Below are positions 19,001 to 28,840 of a stretch of DNA of 64,000 bases, in pieces. This stretch comes from Macrococcus equipercicus. Its GTDB lineage: Bacteria; Bacillota; Bacilli; Staphylococcales; Staphylococcaceae. A program made the position numbers and the translations under genes. Where the stretch lies: positions 310,001-374,000 of the forward strand of contig NZ_SCWC02000002.1 of the NCBI RefSeq assembly GCF_004359525.2, in the 5' to 3' direction. Numbering within the stretch: the stretch's first letter is position 1; each line of letters opens with the position of its first letter. A model generated the notes under the pieces. That model made no database searches. It was given only the letters and a program-made list of their open reading frames with translations, and had not been told where the DNA came from.

Positions 19001-19387
19001 GTGCAGAATCACTCAAGCTTAATCCGCCAGGACCTGCTGGACCATCAGATTATCAGCAGCCCGGCTGAAATGAAGCTCATCCAGCTGGCAGAATCATTCA
19101 TCGATGTCAAGCTCGGCCGTATCCCCGTTAAAGTGACAGCACGGAGCTACAGAACTAAGGAGACCATCAGTGAATTGTATGAGCGGATTCATGAAGAATC
19201 CATGCAGCTGCTGGCAGCGAAGCTGAAAGATTATCAGTCGGCCGTCTCCAGCTATTTAAATGACCGGCGGGAAGCGGTGACCGCTGAGTGGACAGCCAAC
19301 AATGAACAGGTTCTTGCGGATATTCAGGAAAGACAATCTCAGCAGCTCGATGATCGTGTGGTCAGTCAAATTCGTGCTGCATTATAG
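16022..19387 (+). CDS. Double dynamin-like GTPase
   Basis: 1121-residue bacterial dynamin with two complete GTPase modules in tandem: P loop 1 at about residue 47 (GHFSSGKSSLINKLLG, switch DTPGID, NQIDKHD) and P loop 2 at about 595 (GAFSAGKSSLINALLG, switch DSPGIGS, NAIDLA). Each head is followed by long helical stalk-like regions. This layout matches Bacillus DynA, which fuses membranes and helps seal membrane lesions caused by phage or antibiotics. ATG 16022 with AGGGG upstream is preferred to a TTG eight codons earlier. The next genes start within a few bases, so rhodanese and ypcP are probably co-transcribed. Confidence 0.92.
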   Translation: MDVKQKIDLLYKLKKEVEKSSNTLLVAQINEVIKKVYEDKKIISFVGHFSSGKSSLINKLLGEAILPSSPVPTTSNSAQITISAHEEIIVNLENHEYAVVEDYETVKKINTENQRIESVEIKHQAEHLAEGLTLQDTPGIDATFSNHEENTMKYLLTSDLIIYTVEYNHVESEKNFKEMQRLNALGVPLILVINQIDKHDETEVAFEDFKAAILSNINLWKIDLEILYFTSIYDHLLNQFDQLKKELMTDQQVLNASAAGFFKRIVPYITTEQLRFLEQTQKELLEQFGIDADGFEDFKAKALEQSQLSEEQAIFSDEQTTRDTFLKEIRDILKNAYIIPFEIREQIRELLEVYAPDYKVGGLFGKEKKREQLRNDKMDAVLTALNQSVDKQVNFHIRAFYQNYAKYTKDNSWIESCKDYTYSVTAEDLRAQMKSQALINNDYVQNYTDQLKKFIEQDVVRDNRAIIADFIQQLDRSRVQSSGDSKQMKLLEQYEQNYELIDSLTTENYRHYYIHVDESIDKLIDRHLVTLTLQENAHEAQHVLTRKAAAETDIEQAVKTLGQFSGISYFSDITARLCQQLDRINNDVTRIVVFGAFSAGKSSLINALLGDKKLVSSPNPTTAAITEISYGRQHTMKFKTTAVLTAELNKIGRAVNINEPTIEGWLKTYDKVQPVLDNQHKKFIQALKENYHHYMTHLAEGDIIAISEEEVVKFTAVDAHSAFVDRIYLQYDIDFLRGKVIIDSPGIGSTNMRHTNETTEIIADSDLLIYVSYFNHVFTESDKAFISYLNELQVLSEDSETFYVINAIDLARNDAEIEQVTRYFESELAQLNVPATLFQLSSKQALAAQDDRFNDFKTAISRFAAVDSKTQKIQQFERGVNQLAAHADFIVQNFEAAKIEEAAHKAYYAKLASEPPFTAAVIDSSIDKAAQELNEQLTFLTDRFNIQLHDLIKTYYNRRTVDDSAGYLNHLSNRLEEELSMISPRLNHVFNQAVQNHSSLIRQDLLDHQIISSPAEMKLIQLAESFIDVKLGRIPVKVTARSYRTKETISELYERIHEESMQLLAAKLKDYQSAVSSYLNDRREAVTAEWTANNEQVLADIQERQSQQLDDRVVSQIRAAL

Positions 19388-19398
19388 GAGTGAGCCAT

Positions 19399-20196
19399 AT
19401 GAAAGTCTGGATCGACAGTGAAGAGTTCACTGCAGAGAAGCATCAGCTGTTTGACTGCAGAAATGTCATGGATAATTTAGCGGCGAGCATTAAACGATTT
19501 AATGAAAGTCATATGGAAGGTGCGGTCTTCGTACCGGGCTATCCGCTGCTCTATAGTAAGGACAAGCCGGAAGAAGGAAGGCATCCGCTCCCTGACTTGA
19601 CGCGCTTTTATACGTTTGTGACGCATCATGCGGCGGGTAAGACTGCGGTCTGCTATGACGAGAGCGCAGCGTTTATGGCCGCGCGGTTTTTCTTTCTCTG
19701 TGAACTCGTCGGCATTCCCTGCCTGATTATCAGGCAGGGTTATGAGGCGCTGGCGCTGCCGGAAGCAGTGAGTCATCTAGAGCCGGCTGGTTACGTGGCG
19801 GCCGTACTTGCGCTTACGCCGGTCCATCCGGCGCGTATTCACACAGAGCTGCTGGCATCACGGGAGGAAGTCAGACAGGCGCGGACAAGCAGAGCGCAGC
19901 TTGTGGATGCCCGTGAGGAGAAGCGTTTTTTAGGTGAGACAGAACCAATTGACGTCCATCCGGGAAGAATTCCAGGTGCAGTCAATTTTCCGTATAAGAA
20001 CGTCTTTGCATCACATGGTGCAGAAAAGCTGCAGGCGACCGTCGGTGAGTCCCCTGCCATTGTCTACTGTGGTTCAGGCATGTCGGCGACCCCGCTGTTT
20101 GCAGCACTGAAGTCAGTCGGTCATCCGGTCAAACTGTATCCGGGCAGCTATTCAGAATGGATCTTCCATCATCCGGAGGACATAGAAAGAGGTTAA
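19399..20196 (+). CDS. Rhodanese-family sulfurtransferase
   Basis: 265 residues, resembling a two-domain rhodanese such as SseA. The first half (about 1-130) is an inactive-type domain; the second has a rhodanese core with VDAREEKRFLGE, the GRIPGAVNFPY motif and the active-site cysteine in YCGSGMSATP. It would transfer sulfane sulfur to thiols; the physiological acceptor is unknown. AGGAG lies eight bases before ATG 19399, so I reject a GTG nine bases upstream. It is squeezed between the dynamin and ypcP genes. Confidence 0.85.
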   Translation: MKVWIDSEEFTAEKHQLFDCRNVMDNLAASIKRFNESHMEGAVFVPGYPLLYSKDKPEEGRHPLPDLTRFYTFVTHHAAGKTAVCYDESAAFMAARFFFLCELVGIPCLIIRQGYEALALPEAVSHLEPAGYVAAVLALTPVHPARIHTELLASREEVRQARTSRAQLVDAREEKRFLGETEPIDVHPGRIPGAVNFPYKNVFASHGAEKLQATVGESPAIVYCGSGMSATPLFAALKSVGHPVKLYPGSYSEWIFHHPEDIERG

Positions 20197-20199
20197 ACT

Positions 20200-21072
20200 A
20201 TGGAAAAACTATTAATCGTCGATGGTATGGCGCTGCTGTTCCGTCATTACTTTGCGACAGCGATGAATCATCACTTCATGCACAATTCAGACGGTGTGCC
20301 GACTAACGGCGTGCAGGGGTTCATCAGGCATGTAGCGAGCGCCATTAAAGATTCAGAGGCTGATCACGTCATTGTGACGTGGGACATGGGAGCGACGACG
20401 TTCAGAAATACAATTTCTGCTGACTACAAAGCGCATAGACCTGCGCCTCCGGTTGAACTGAACCCGCAGTTTGAGATGGTGCAGCGCCTGTCGGAGGAAC
20501 TCGGCTTCTTTAATATCGGCGTAAGGAACTACGAAGCAGATGACGTCATCGGCACGATTGCGAAGCAGCTGGAAGGCGAGTATCGGATCACGGTGATCAG
20601 CGGTGACCGCGATCTACTGCAGCTGCTGGATGATAGAGTGGAGATCTGGCTCATCAAGAAAGGCTTCACGGAATACAATAAATATGATGTGAACCGCTTC
20701 CGGGAGGAGTACGGTATAGAACCGCCGCAGCTGATAGATGTCAAAGCTTTTATGGGTGATACGTCAGACGGCTATCCGGGCGTTAAAGGTATCGGCGAGA
20801 AGACGGCGCTGAAATTCATTCAGACTTACGGGTCAGTCGACGGCACACTGCAGCATAAGTCACAGCTGCCAAAAGGACAGCAGAATAAAATAGATACATT
20901 TTATGACGATCTGATGATCAGCTGCAAGCTTGCGGCGATTCATACGACTGTGCCGCTTGACCTTGAGCATATCCGGCGTGCAATGCCTTACACAGCGGAC
21001 ATCGAAAAAATGTGTGCCATCTGTGACAGTCATGAACTGAAAGTCGCCAGCAGCTATTTGATGAAACTGTAG
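20200..21072 (+). CDS. ypcP: 5'-3' exonuclease / flap endonuclease (YpcP)
   Basis: 290-residue stand-alone version of the PolA 5' nuclease domain that removes RNA primers and flaps. Metal-ligand acidic motifs are visible: VDGMALLFRHYF near the N terminus, RNYEADDVIGTIA, ISGDRDLLQLLD and DTSDGYPGVKGIGEKTA with the helix-hairpin-helix. It starts three bases after the rhodanese gene. The minus-strand RNase HI-like gene beyond the spacer has a related job in RNA-primer removal. Confidence 0.93.
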   Translation: MEKLLIVDGMALLFRHYFATAMNHHFMHNSDGVPTNGVQGFIRHVASAIKDSEADHVIVTWDMGATTFRNTISADYKAHRPAPPVELNPQFEMVQRLSEELGFFNIGVRNYEADDVIGTIAKQLEGEYRITVISGDRDLLQLLDDRVEIWLIKKGFTEYNKYDVNRFREEYGIEPPQLIDVKAFMGDTSDGYPGVKGIGEKTALKFIQTYGSVDGTLQHKSQLPKGQQNKIDTFYDDLMISCKLAAIHTTVPLDLEHIRRAMPYTADIEKMCAICDSHELKVASSYLMKL

Positions 21073-21218
21073 CAGCTCATTATTTATATTTTCGAGGTAT
21101 ATCGGCAAATGACGGACTTATTAAACTGATGTTAATCGAATAATTTCTTATCCAGAGAAGTAGGGGTATGGTCCTGTGAAGCTTCAGCAGCGGTCCGCGT
21201 CCTTTGACTGCTCACCTC
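21073..21218. other. Unexplained structured spacer after ypcP
   Basis: 146 bases without an ORF. It holds a self-complementary TGAAGCTTCA (21177-21186), a direct repeat of GGTCC, and short complementary arms AGCA and TGCT near 21187 and 21208, and it ends in a very strong terminator hairpin. No recognisable RNA family signature (6S, SRP, riboswitch) was found. It could be a long 3' untranslated region or a small RNA. Confidence 0.35.
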
Positions 21219-21251
21219 AAAAAAGCCTGACGGTGACCGTCAGGCTTTTTT
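21219..21251. terminator. Bidirectional terminator between ypcP and rnhA
   Basis: Arms of 16 bases (21219-21234 and 21236-21251) with one central base. The stem core is GCCTGACGGT and each end is a six-base A/T run, so it works in both directions. The minus-strand rnhA stop lies inside the right arm. Confidence 0.92.
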
Positions 21252-21644
21252 GAAGTGTGCTCCCTTATTCAAATAGTGGCGCGCCACGTGGTCGGCATGT
21301 TTATTCTGGTCGCGCGGAATCCAGTCGACCAGCACGAGGTCAAAGTGCTGCTCAAGCTGCTGGTACTTGCTCAAATATGGCTTGAACTTCGCGTTCTTTG
21401 TATAGGCTTTATTGACCGCATCAACGACAACTTTGGCATCGCTTTTAATGATCAATGTTTTGATGTTCAAGAGCGATGCCTGTTTGATTCCCTCGATCAA
21501 TCCTGTCCACTCAGCCTCATGGTTGTCCATCTCCCCTAAATACTGACCGAATTCAAGAACCTGGTCGTCATCTTTAATGACGTAACCGATGCTGCTTTCA
21601 AACGGATTCTGTCTTGTTGCTGCATCAATGAACAGCTGGGCCAT
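21240..21644 (-). CDS. RNase HI-like ribonuclease
   Basis: 134-residue RNase H fold protein, cutting RNA in RNA-DNA hybrids. The four carboxylates appear in order: D in FIDAATRQNP, E in HEAEWTGLIEGI, D in IIKSDAKVVVD and D in KHADHVARHYL. The chosen ATG at 21644 gives the family N terminus MAQLFIDAA; two ATGs 6 and 12 bases upstream are possible. It overlaps the upstream transporter gene by 20 bases, so translation is probably coupled. Its 3' end lies within the bidirectional terminator. Confidence 0.88.
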   Translation of the reverse strand: MAQLFIDAATRQNPFESSIGYVIKDDDQVLEFGQYLGEMDNHEAEWTGLIEGIKQASLLNIKTLIIKSDAKVVVDAVNKAYTKNAKFKPYLSKYQQLEQHFDLVLVDWIPRDQNKHADHVARHYLNKGAHFKKA

Positions 21645-22326
21645 CGTCATCCACATCTTTCGCGATAGATTTCGCAATATAGCCGAACGGCACATTGCAG
21701 ATCGTCGTTAATAATTTGAACAGATAAGTCGTCAGGAAAATCTCAAACAGTATGGCGTTCGGCATCAGGCCGTAAAAAGCAATGAGCGTGAACAGCGCTG
21801 TATCGATGATGGAACTGACTGCTGTGCTGCCGTAAGCCCGGATGATGAACGTTCTGTCGCTTGAGAAGTACTTCTTGATGAAACTGAAAATATAGACATC
21901 GACGTACTGGCCGATAATATAGGCGATGATGGAGCCGAGAGCGATTCTCGGGACAAGCCCGAACAGTGTTGCCATGCTCTGCTGGGCGATATCTGATGCT
22001 GCCGGCTGATAGCTGAGCGCGATGGTCATGAGCACGACCATGATGATGACAGACATGAAGCCGAGCCAGACCGCACGTTTTGCGGTCTTTCTTCCATATA
22101 TATCATTTAAAATATCTGTCGCCAGATAAATAGAAGCAAAAAGAATGTTTCCGAGTGTTGCCGTGATACCAAATACTTCGATGGTCTTTGTGACCTGAAT
22201 GTTGGCAATGACAGTGCCGATCGCCACCCAGACCATTAAGCCGCTTTTACCGAAGAAGCGGTACATTACAATTAAGCTGATGAATGTCGCAAAAAAAGCG
22301 ATGACCGCAATGAATTCATTGGACAT
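21625..22326 (-). CDS. Queuosine precursor transporter (YhhQ/DUF165 family)
   Basis: 233-residue polytopic membrane protein with about six hydrophobic segments, including FIAVIAFFATFISLIVMYRF at the N terminus. The family signature region with ATDILNDIYGRKTAKRAVWL is clear; members import preQ0/preQ1 or queuine. Start ATG 22326 has AAAGGAGG upstream; an ATG that overlaps this site gives a longer, less likely version. No preQ1 riboswitch is seen in its short leader. Substrate is inferred from the family. Confidence 0.88.
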   Translation of the reverse strand: MSNEFIAVIAFFATFISLIVMYRFFGKSGLMVWVAIGTVIANIQVTKTIEVFGITATLGNILFASIYLATDILNDIYGRKTAKRAVWLGFMSVIIMVVLMTIALSYQPAASDIAQQSMATLFGLVPRIALGSIIAYIIGQYVDVYIFSFIKKYFSSDRTFIIRAYGSTAVSSIIDTALFTLIAFYGLMPNAILFEIFLTTYLFKLLTTICNVPFGYIAKSIAKDVDDDGPAVH

Positions 22327-22358
22327 CTTGATTCCTCCTTTCATAATTCAACTTTACA

Positions 22359-22387
22359 ATTATAGGTGAGGGATGCAATTTAAGCAA
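22359..22387 (-). promoter_or_regulatory. Promoter of the transporter-rnhA operon
   Basis: On the minus strand, TTGCTT (22382-22387) and TATAAT (22359-22364) are 17 bases apart. It is back-to-back with the promoter of the zinc-finger gene. Confidence 0.65.
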
Positions 22388-22392
22388 GGGCA

Positions 22393-22421
22393 ATTACAGT
22401 GAGGCGCTTATCTGCTATAAT
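22393..22421 (+). promoter_or_regulatory. Promoter of the zinc-finger/cvfC/brxA operon
   Basis: ATTACA (22393-22398) and TATAAT (22416-22421) are 17 bases apart, just upstream of GAGGTG and the GTG start at 22440. Confidence 0.6.
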
Positions 22422-22439
22422 CATGTTTGAGGTGATAAA

Positions 22440-22616
22440 GTGAAGAAGACAGTTGAGACGGTAAGGAAGATCAATCAACTAGAAGATCACTATTGTCATC
22501 ATTGTTTAATTAAGCAGACGTTGCGCAGGGAAAGTAAGACAGCGGCGCATGCTTACTGCATTTCCAAATGCTCAGTCGGCCTCCAGATTAAACAGTGGGG
22601 CAATAATCTTCAGTAA
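22440..22616 (+). CDS. Small zinc-finger protein (zf-C2HCIx2C type)
   Basis: A 58-codon gene with GTG start, preceded by GAGGTGATAAA at good spacing and by its own promoter. The product begins MKKTVETVRKINQLEDHY and carries HYCHHC and, later, AYCISKC. These fit the C-x2-C plus C-I-x2-C zinc-binding pattern of the zf-C2HCIx2C family found in Bacilli. A gene of this kind precedes cvfC in staphylococci as well. It ends ten bases before the cvfC ATG, inside cvfC's ribosome-site region. Function is unknown; zinc binding is inferred. Confidence 0.85.
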   Translation: MKKTVETVRKINQLEDHYCHHCLIKQTLRRESKTAAHAYCISKCSVGLQIKQWGNNLQ

Positions 22617-22626
22617 GGAGCACAGC

Positions 22627-23739
22627 ATGAAAATATTAAAGATAGAACCGACGCCGAGTCCTAATACGCTGAAAATCATATTGGATTATCAGCGCGATGA
22701 CAATAAGAGCAGGACTTACCACACAGCTGACAGCAGCAACCCGGAATTCATCAATGAACTCCTTGGCATTGAAGGCATCCGTTCTGTCTTCCATGTCATG
22801 GATTTTATATCGGTCGATAAGGCACCGAAAGCAAACTGGGAGCAGTTACTGCCGGAGATCAAGCACATATTTGATGATGAAGTGACAGCAGACCCTGAAC
22901 TTCAGATTGATACGGGTGAGCATACGGTGGAACTGCTGTCATTCAAAGGCATCCCGTATCAAGTCAAAGTGACGAATGTCGAAGGCGAAAAACGCAAGCA
23001 GCTGGATCTGCGGTTTATAGATGCGATGCTCGATGCCCAGCAGGATGACGATAACGTTGTGTTCCTCAGAAAATGGGTGCCGTTCGGTACCCGTTACGGA
23101 CAGATGGATGAAATCATTCAGTCAGTGATCGAGGAAGTGGATGCCTTATTCCCTGATTCACGGTTAAATCAGCTGACAGCAGCGGCAAAAGAGACGACGT
23201 ATGTCATAAAGGAAAAAGAGCTGGCAAGAACAGCGGTGGAAGAATATCTGGCTGAGCCGGACTTTCAGGAGCGTTACCGGATGCTTGACCATTTTCCGGA
23301 GCCGGATTTAACGGACATTCCATTTCTGGAAGTGGTCATGCAGGACGACAAACCGCAGCTGCGAAGACTGGGCATCGTCTTCCTCGGCATGATCGGGGGT
23401 AGCGAAGTACTGCCGCTGCTGCATGCGGCGATGACGGATAAAAATTTGACGATCCGCCGTACAGCGGGTGACACGTTAAGTGACCTCGGCTTCAAGGAAA
23501 GTCTGCCGGTGATGCACGAAGCACTCGATGACACACAGCCAATCGTCAGATGGCGTGCAGCGATGTTTATTTATGATGAAGGAGACGAGTCAAGCCTGCC
23601 GTATTTAGAGAAACATCTCGATGATCCGGCGTTTGAAGTCAGGCTGCAGGCAAGGATGGCAAAGGAACGAATCACGAAAGGCGAGGAAGCGGTCGGCTCC
23701 GTATGGAAGCAGATAGCGAACAGAGAAAGGGAGCAGTAA
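22627..23739 (+). CDS. cvfC: Conserved virulence factor C-like protein (Nfu-N plus HEAT repeats)
   Basis: 370 residues. Residues about 1-90 form an Nfu N-terminal (scaffold-like) domain beginning [20 protein letters not shown]. The C-terminal part (about 220-360) shows repeated HEAT/PBS-lyase helices with the recurring pattern of short alpha-hairpins ([37 protein letters not shown]). S. aureus CvfC, found in a virulence screen, has the same layout and Bacillus has YpgR. ATG 22627 follows AAGGAG; an in-frame ATG 78 bases upstream lies inside the zinc-finger gene. Biochemical role is unknown. Confidence 0.9.
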   Translation: MKILKIEPTPSPNTLKIILDYQRDDNKSRTYHTADSSNPEFINELLGIEGIRSVFHVMDFISVDKAPKANWEQLLPEIKHIFDDEVTADPELQIDTGEHTVELLSFKGIPYQVKVTNVEGEKRKQLDLRFIDAMLDAQQDDDNVVFLRKWVPFGTRYGQMDEIIQSVIEEVDALFPDSRLNQLTAAAKETTYVIKEKELARTAVEEYLAEPDFQERYRMLDHFPEPDLTDIPFLEVVMQDDKPQLRRLGIVFLGMIGGSEVLPLLHAAMTDKNLTIRRTAGDTLSDLGFKESLPVMHEALDDTQPIVRWRAAMFIYDEGDESSLPYLEKHLDDPAFEVRLQARMAKERITKGEEAVGSVWKQIANREREQ

Positions 23740-23740
23740 T

Positions 23741-24178
23741 ATGAATGCATATGAAGAATACATGAAACAACTGGCAATGCCGATGAGAACTGAACTGACA
23801 AACCAAGGGTTCAAGTCCCTGGAAACAGCAGAAGCAGTAGCGGATTACTTTAATGACGTTGCTGATGACAAAACAACATTTGTCGTCATCAATTCAGTGT
23901 GCGGCTGTGCAGCGGGCCTGGCGCGTCCGGCAGCGGTCACCGTAGCTCAGCAGAACGATCATAAGCCGGAGGAGTCCGTCACTGTGTTCGCCGGTCAGGA
24001 CAGAGAAGCGACTGAACTGATGCGTCAGTATATCGGTCAGGTGCCATCCAGCCCGTCAATGGCCTTGTTCAAGGGCACGGAACTAAAGTTTTTCATGCCG
24101 CGTGAACATATTGAAGGCCGGCCGATTGAAGAGATCTGCATGGACATCAAGGAAGCTTTCGATGAGCATTGTCAGTAA
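23741..24178 (+). CDS. brxA: Bacilliredoxin (BrxA/BrxB family)
   Basis: 145-residue thioredoxin-like protein with the atypical redox motif C-G-C in SVCGCAAG. Bacilliredoxins remove bacillithiol from S-thiolated proteins, which links this gene to bshA at the left edge. It starts one base after the cvfC stop. I choose BrxA (YphP) over its paralogue BrxB because of the cvfC (ypgR-like) and thyA neighbours. The downstream methyltransferase gene overlaps by 17 bases. Confidence 0.9.
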   Translation: MNAYEEYMKQLAMPMRTELTNQGFKSLETAEAVADYFNDVADDKTTFVVINSVCGCAAGLARPAAVTVAQQNDHKPEESVTVFAGQDREATELMRQYIGQVPSSPSMALFKGTELKFFMPREHIEGRPIEEICMDIKEAFDEHCQ

Positions 24179-24941
24179 AGTGAGGATCACATCACCGGTG
24201 AAGACCGATGATGTGATTTTTTTGATGATGAAACAGACGCAGGCAGAACTCGCGCTGCTCGTGCCTGACATGGCGATAGAACGCGTGACCCGGCGCAAGC
24301 AGACGATTACAGAGCTGTTTAAGACAGACGATTCACCCGTCATTGTCATCAGCCGGCAGCTGCCTGTCCTTTATTTCTCGGCCGATGAAAAAATAGTCTA
24401 TCACGAGAACACGATGAACTTCAAGCTGAAGCGGTTCCATAAGTACGGGGAGGTGCCCCCGCTGATTGCTGTCATGCCGGTTGAACTGACTAGCCGTGCA
24501 GTGATTGTCGATGCGACGATGGGTCTCGGAAATGACCTGATGCTGATGGCGCATATGCTGAAGTCAGCACGTTTTCATGCGTTCGAGGCACATCCTTTGA
24601 TCTACTATGTGATTAAAGAAGGGATCATGCGGTACTACAGCGAGGAACTGACCGGCCGCATCACATTTCATTACGGCACTGCGTGTGATGACATAGTCGC
24701 CGCGTCAGATGTGGTCTATGCCGACCCGATGTTCGAGACGACCATCAGTCAGGATTCAGGCATGCAGGTGCTCACCAACCATGTACAGCAGGCGGATCAC
24801 GACTTTTTAGCAGCGCTCATCGTTCATGCGCCGTGCGTCATACTGAAAGCACATTTCAGAAGCCCGCTCTTTCAGCAGTACGGTTTCCAGGTGGCTGTCA
24901 GAAAAAGCTCGAAAAGTCATTTCGGGATTATCTGCAACTAA
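24162..24941 (+). CDS. Class I SAM-dependent methyltransferase, YpiP/RsmJ-like
   Basis: 259 residues with SAM motif [16 protein letters not shown], an acidic segment in [13 protein letters not shown] and the DPMF tetrapeptide in [11 protein letters not shown]. The DPMF pattern and overall layout resemble the RsmJ-type 16S rRNA guanine-N2 methyltransferases. ATG 24162 has AAGGA upstream and overlaps brxA; an upstream in-frame ATG lies deep inside brxA and is unlikely. The stop codon is within the left arm of a 19-base-pair terminator. Confidence 0.85.
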   Translation: MSIVSKVRITSPVKTDDVIFLMMKQTQAELALLVPDMAIERVTRRKQTITELFKTDDSPVIVISRQLPVLYFSADEKIVYHENTMNFKLKRFHKYGEVPPLIAVMPVELTSRAVIVDATMGLGNDLMLMAHMLKSARFHAFEAHPLIYYVIKEGIMRYYSEELTGRITFHYGTACDDIVAASDVVYADPMFETTISQDSGMQVLTNHVQQADHDFLAALIVHAPCVILKAHFRSPLFQQYGFQVAVRKSSKSHFGIICN

Positions 24942-24977
24942 AAAGCAGCTGAGGCATTTGCCTCAGCTGCTTTTTAG
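24938..24977. terminator. Bidirectional terminator, 19-bp arms
   Basis: Perfect 19-base arms (24938-24956 and 24959-24977) around a TT loop, with A5/T5 runs at the ends. It separates the methyltransferase gene from the minus-strand micropeptide. Confidence 0.92.
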
Positions 24978-24991
24978 TCATCGATTTAGAA

Positions 24992-25066
24992 CTATTCTGT
25001 GATCATCATGCTGATCATGTAGGCGAGTAATAAGAATAAACCAGATACTACCATCACTTGTTCCAT
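24992..25066 (-). CDS. Putative 24-residue membrane micropeptide
   Basis: A minus-strand ATG at 25066 follows GGGGGAAG at suitable spacing and opens a 24-codon frame ending in TAG. The product begins MEQVMVVSGLFLLL and ends ISMMITE: a short acidic start, about 18 hydrophobic residues and an acidic end, so a single membrane-spanning helix. It lies between a strong terminator and a 32-base inverted repeat upstream. I do not recognise it; coding status rests on the ribosome site, composition and isolation. Confidence 0.5.
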   Translation of the reverse strand: MEQVMVVSGLFLLLAYMISMMITE

Positions 25067-25083
25067 CGTTCTTCCCCCAATAC

Positions 25084-25115
25084 AACGATAAATGATTCTG
25101 TGTAAATTTATCGTT
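25084..25115. promoter_or_regulatory. Operator-like inverted repeat between the micropeptide and thyA
   Basis: AACGATAAAT (25084-25093) and ATTTATCGTT (25106-25115) form perfect 10-base arms around a 12-base spacer. It could be a regulator site or a leader hairpin of the minus-strand gene. I cannot assign it to a known regulator. Confidence 0.4.
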
Positions 25116-25178
25116 TTATTTATCATTCATCTATCTGTATTATAAAGTATAGTAGACAATTATGAAAGAGGTGACCTC

Positions 25179-27318
<2,140 letters not shown>

Positions 27319-27326
<8 letters not shown>

Positions 27327-27861
27327 GCTGAACGGCTGGACCGTATTATTTGCAGTGCTGCTTCTGATCAACTTAATCACCGTCATATACGTCGCACGGC
27401 TGTCAGCGGAGTCCCCGGGAGTCACCGTGACCAGTCAACCTGCAGCACAAGGCAAGAATACACTGACACTGCAGCCCGAAGTCGTCAATCATTACTTGCA
27501 GCAGGAGAATACGCAGGCAATGAAATTATCATTGACAGGTGAACAGCTGCAGATTGTTCAGTACAGTGACTTTCTTAGTCAGAAAATTGAAACAAATATT
27601 TTGACGACACCTGTTGTTATTGGTCATAATAAACTCAGGCTGGACATTAATGATGTCGCAGTAGCCGGGCTTCCATTATCTAAGAAACAGACACTGAATC
27701 TTATCAGACGGTTCGGCAGCCTGCCGGACAATGTAGTACTTGATGTCAACAAAGAATGTTTTTACTATGATATGGCACCCATTGAACTGGGTGGAACTGC
27801 CTTGGATCTTACTCATATCAATCAGACAGGCTGGCACTTTAACATTACAATCGAGGAGTGA
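27319..27861 (+). CDS. ypmS: YpmS family (DUF2140) membrane-anchored protein
   Basis: 180 residues: an N-terminal membrane anchor (about 5-27, WTVLFAVLLLINLITVIYVA) followed by a beta-rich extracellular domain. The conserved DUF2140 features include SLTGEQLQIVQY and LPLSKKQTLNLIRRFGSLP. Function is unknown. It overlaps plsC upstream and precedes msrA by five bases, so it is within the operon. Confidence 0.88.
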
Positions 27862-27866
27862 TACTT

Positions 27867-28385
27867 ATGGCAGTAGCAACATTAGCAGGAGGCTGTTTCT
27901 GGTGTCTCGTCAAACCGTTTCATCAGTATGACGGCGTAGAATCAGTCATCTCAGGTTACAGCGGAGGACATGTTGAGCATCCGACATACAAGGAAGTGTG
28001 CTCCAATACGACCGGTCACCGTGAAGCGGTGCAGATTACTTTTGATGAGACGATCATCTCATATAAAGAAGTACTGGAAGTGTTCTTCAAGACGTTTGAT
28101 CCGACCGATGCGGCGGGACAATTCTATGACCGCGGGGAAAGTTATGAGCCCGCTATATTCTATCACGACAGCACGCAGCAGGAGACAGCCCGTGCACTGA
28201 TTGAAGAGCTGGATGCGCAACATATTTTCAGCAGTCCGATCGTGACACCTGTGATTCCTTACAAAAACTTTTATCCGGCAGAAGAGTATCATCAGGACTA
28301 TTACAAGAAAGATCCTGTCCATTACAAGAACTATCAGGAGCGGTCAGGACGAAAAGCATTTATAGAGCAGCACTGGGAGGGTTAA
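27867..28385 (+). CDS. msrA: Peptide methionine sulfoxide reductase A
   Basis: Reduces the S epimer of methionine sulfoxide in proteins. The 172-residue protein has the catalytic GCFWC motif at residues 9-13 and the conserved [25 protein letters not shown] is eight bases before ATG 27867. msrB follows with one base between them, giving repair of both epimers from one transcript. Recycling cysteines are not obvious at the C terminus. Confidence 0.96.
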   Translation: MAVATLAGGCFWCLVKPFHQYDGVESVISGYSGGHVEHPTYKEVCSNTTGHREAVQITFDETIISYKEVLEVFFKTFDPTDAAGQFYDRGESYEPAIFYHDSTQQETARALIEELDAQHIFSSPIVTPVIPYKNFYPAEEYHQDYYKKDPVHYKNYQERSGRKAFIEQHWEG

Positions 28386-28386
28386 C

Positions 28387-28815
28387 ATGATCAAGAAAAG
28401 TATCGATGACTTAAATGAAATGGAATATATTGTGACTCAGCAGAACGGCACAGAGCCGCCTTTTCAGAATGAATACTGGGATCACTTTGAAAAAGGCATC
28501 TACGTGGATAAAGTGAGCGGTAAGCCGCTGTTCACATCAGAGGAGAAATTTGACTCGAACTGCGGCTGGCCGAGCTTCTCCAAGGCGATATCAGATGATG
28601 AGATCATCGAACTTGTCGATAAATCGCACGGCATGGTGCGGACAGAAGTGAGAAGTGATTCTGCCAACAGTCATCTAGGGCATGTGTTTAATGACGGGCC
28701 GAAGGAAACAGGCGGTCTCCGTTACTGCATCAACTCTGCGGCTGTTCAGTTCATTCCTTATGATAAACTTGAGGAATTAGGGTATAGCCATGTTATAGGG
28801 CATTTTAAATCTTAA
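28387..28815 (+). CDS. msrB: Peptide methionine sulfoxide reductase B
   Basis: Reduces the R epimer of methionine sulfoxide. The 142 residues contain [22 protein letters not shown] and the catalytic C114 in [11 protein letters not shown]. The paired CxxC zinc site of many MsrB proteins is absent, as in other Bacilli of this type; the Cys in NCGWPSF may serve as resolving residue. The crr gene follows after 25 bases. Confidence 0.96.
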   Translation: MIKKSIDDLNEMEYIVTQQNGTEPPFQNEYWDHFEKGIYVDKVSGKPLFTSEEKFDSNCGWPSFSKAISDDEIIELVDKSHGMVRTEVRSDSANSHLGHVFNDGPKETGGLRYCINSAAVQFIPYDKLEELGYSHVIGHFKS

Positions 28816-28840
28816 TGGAATACTGAAGGAGCGGAAAACT

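Noticed and set aside
21073-21218. 6S RNA, SRP RNA or preQ1 riboswitch in the ypcP-rnhA spacer
   Set aside because: None of their conserved sequence landmarks is present, so I list it only as an unexplained structured spacer.
22327-22358. Riboswitch in front of the queuosine-precursor transporter
   Set aside because: The predicted leader is only about 25 bases, too short for a preQ1 aptamer plus expression platform.
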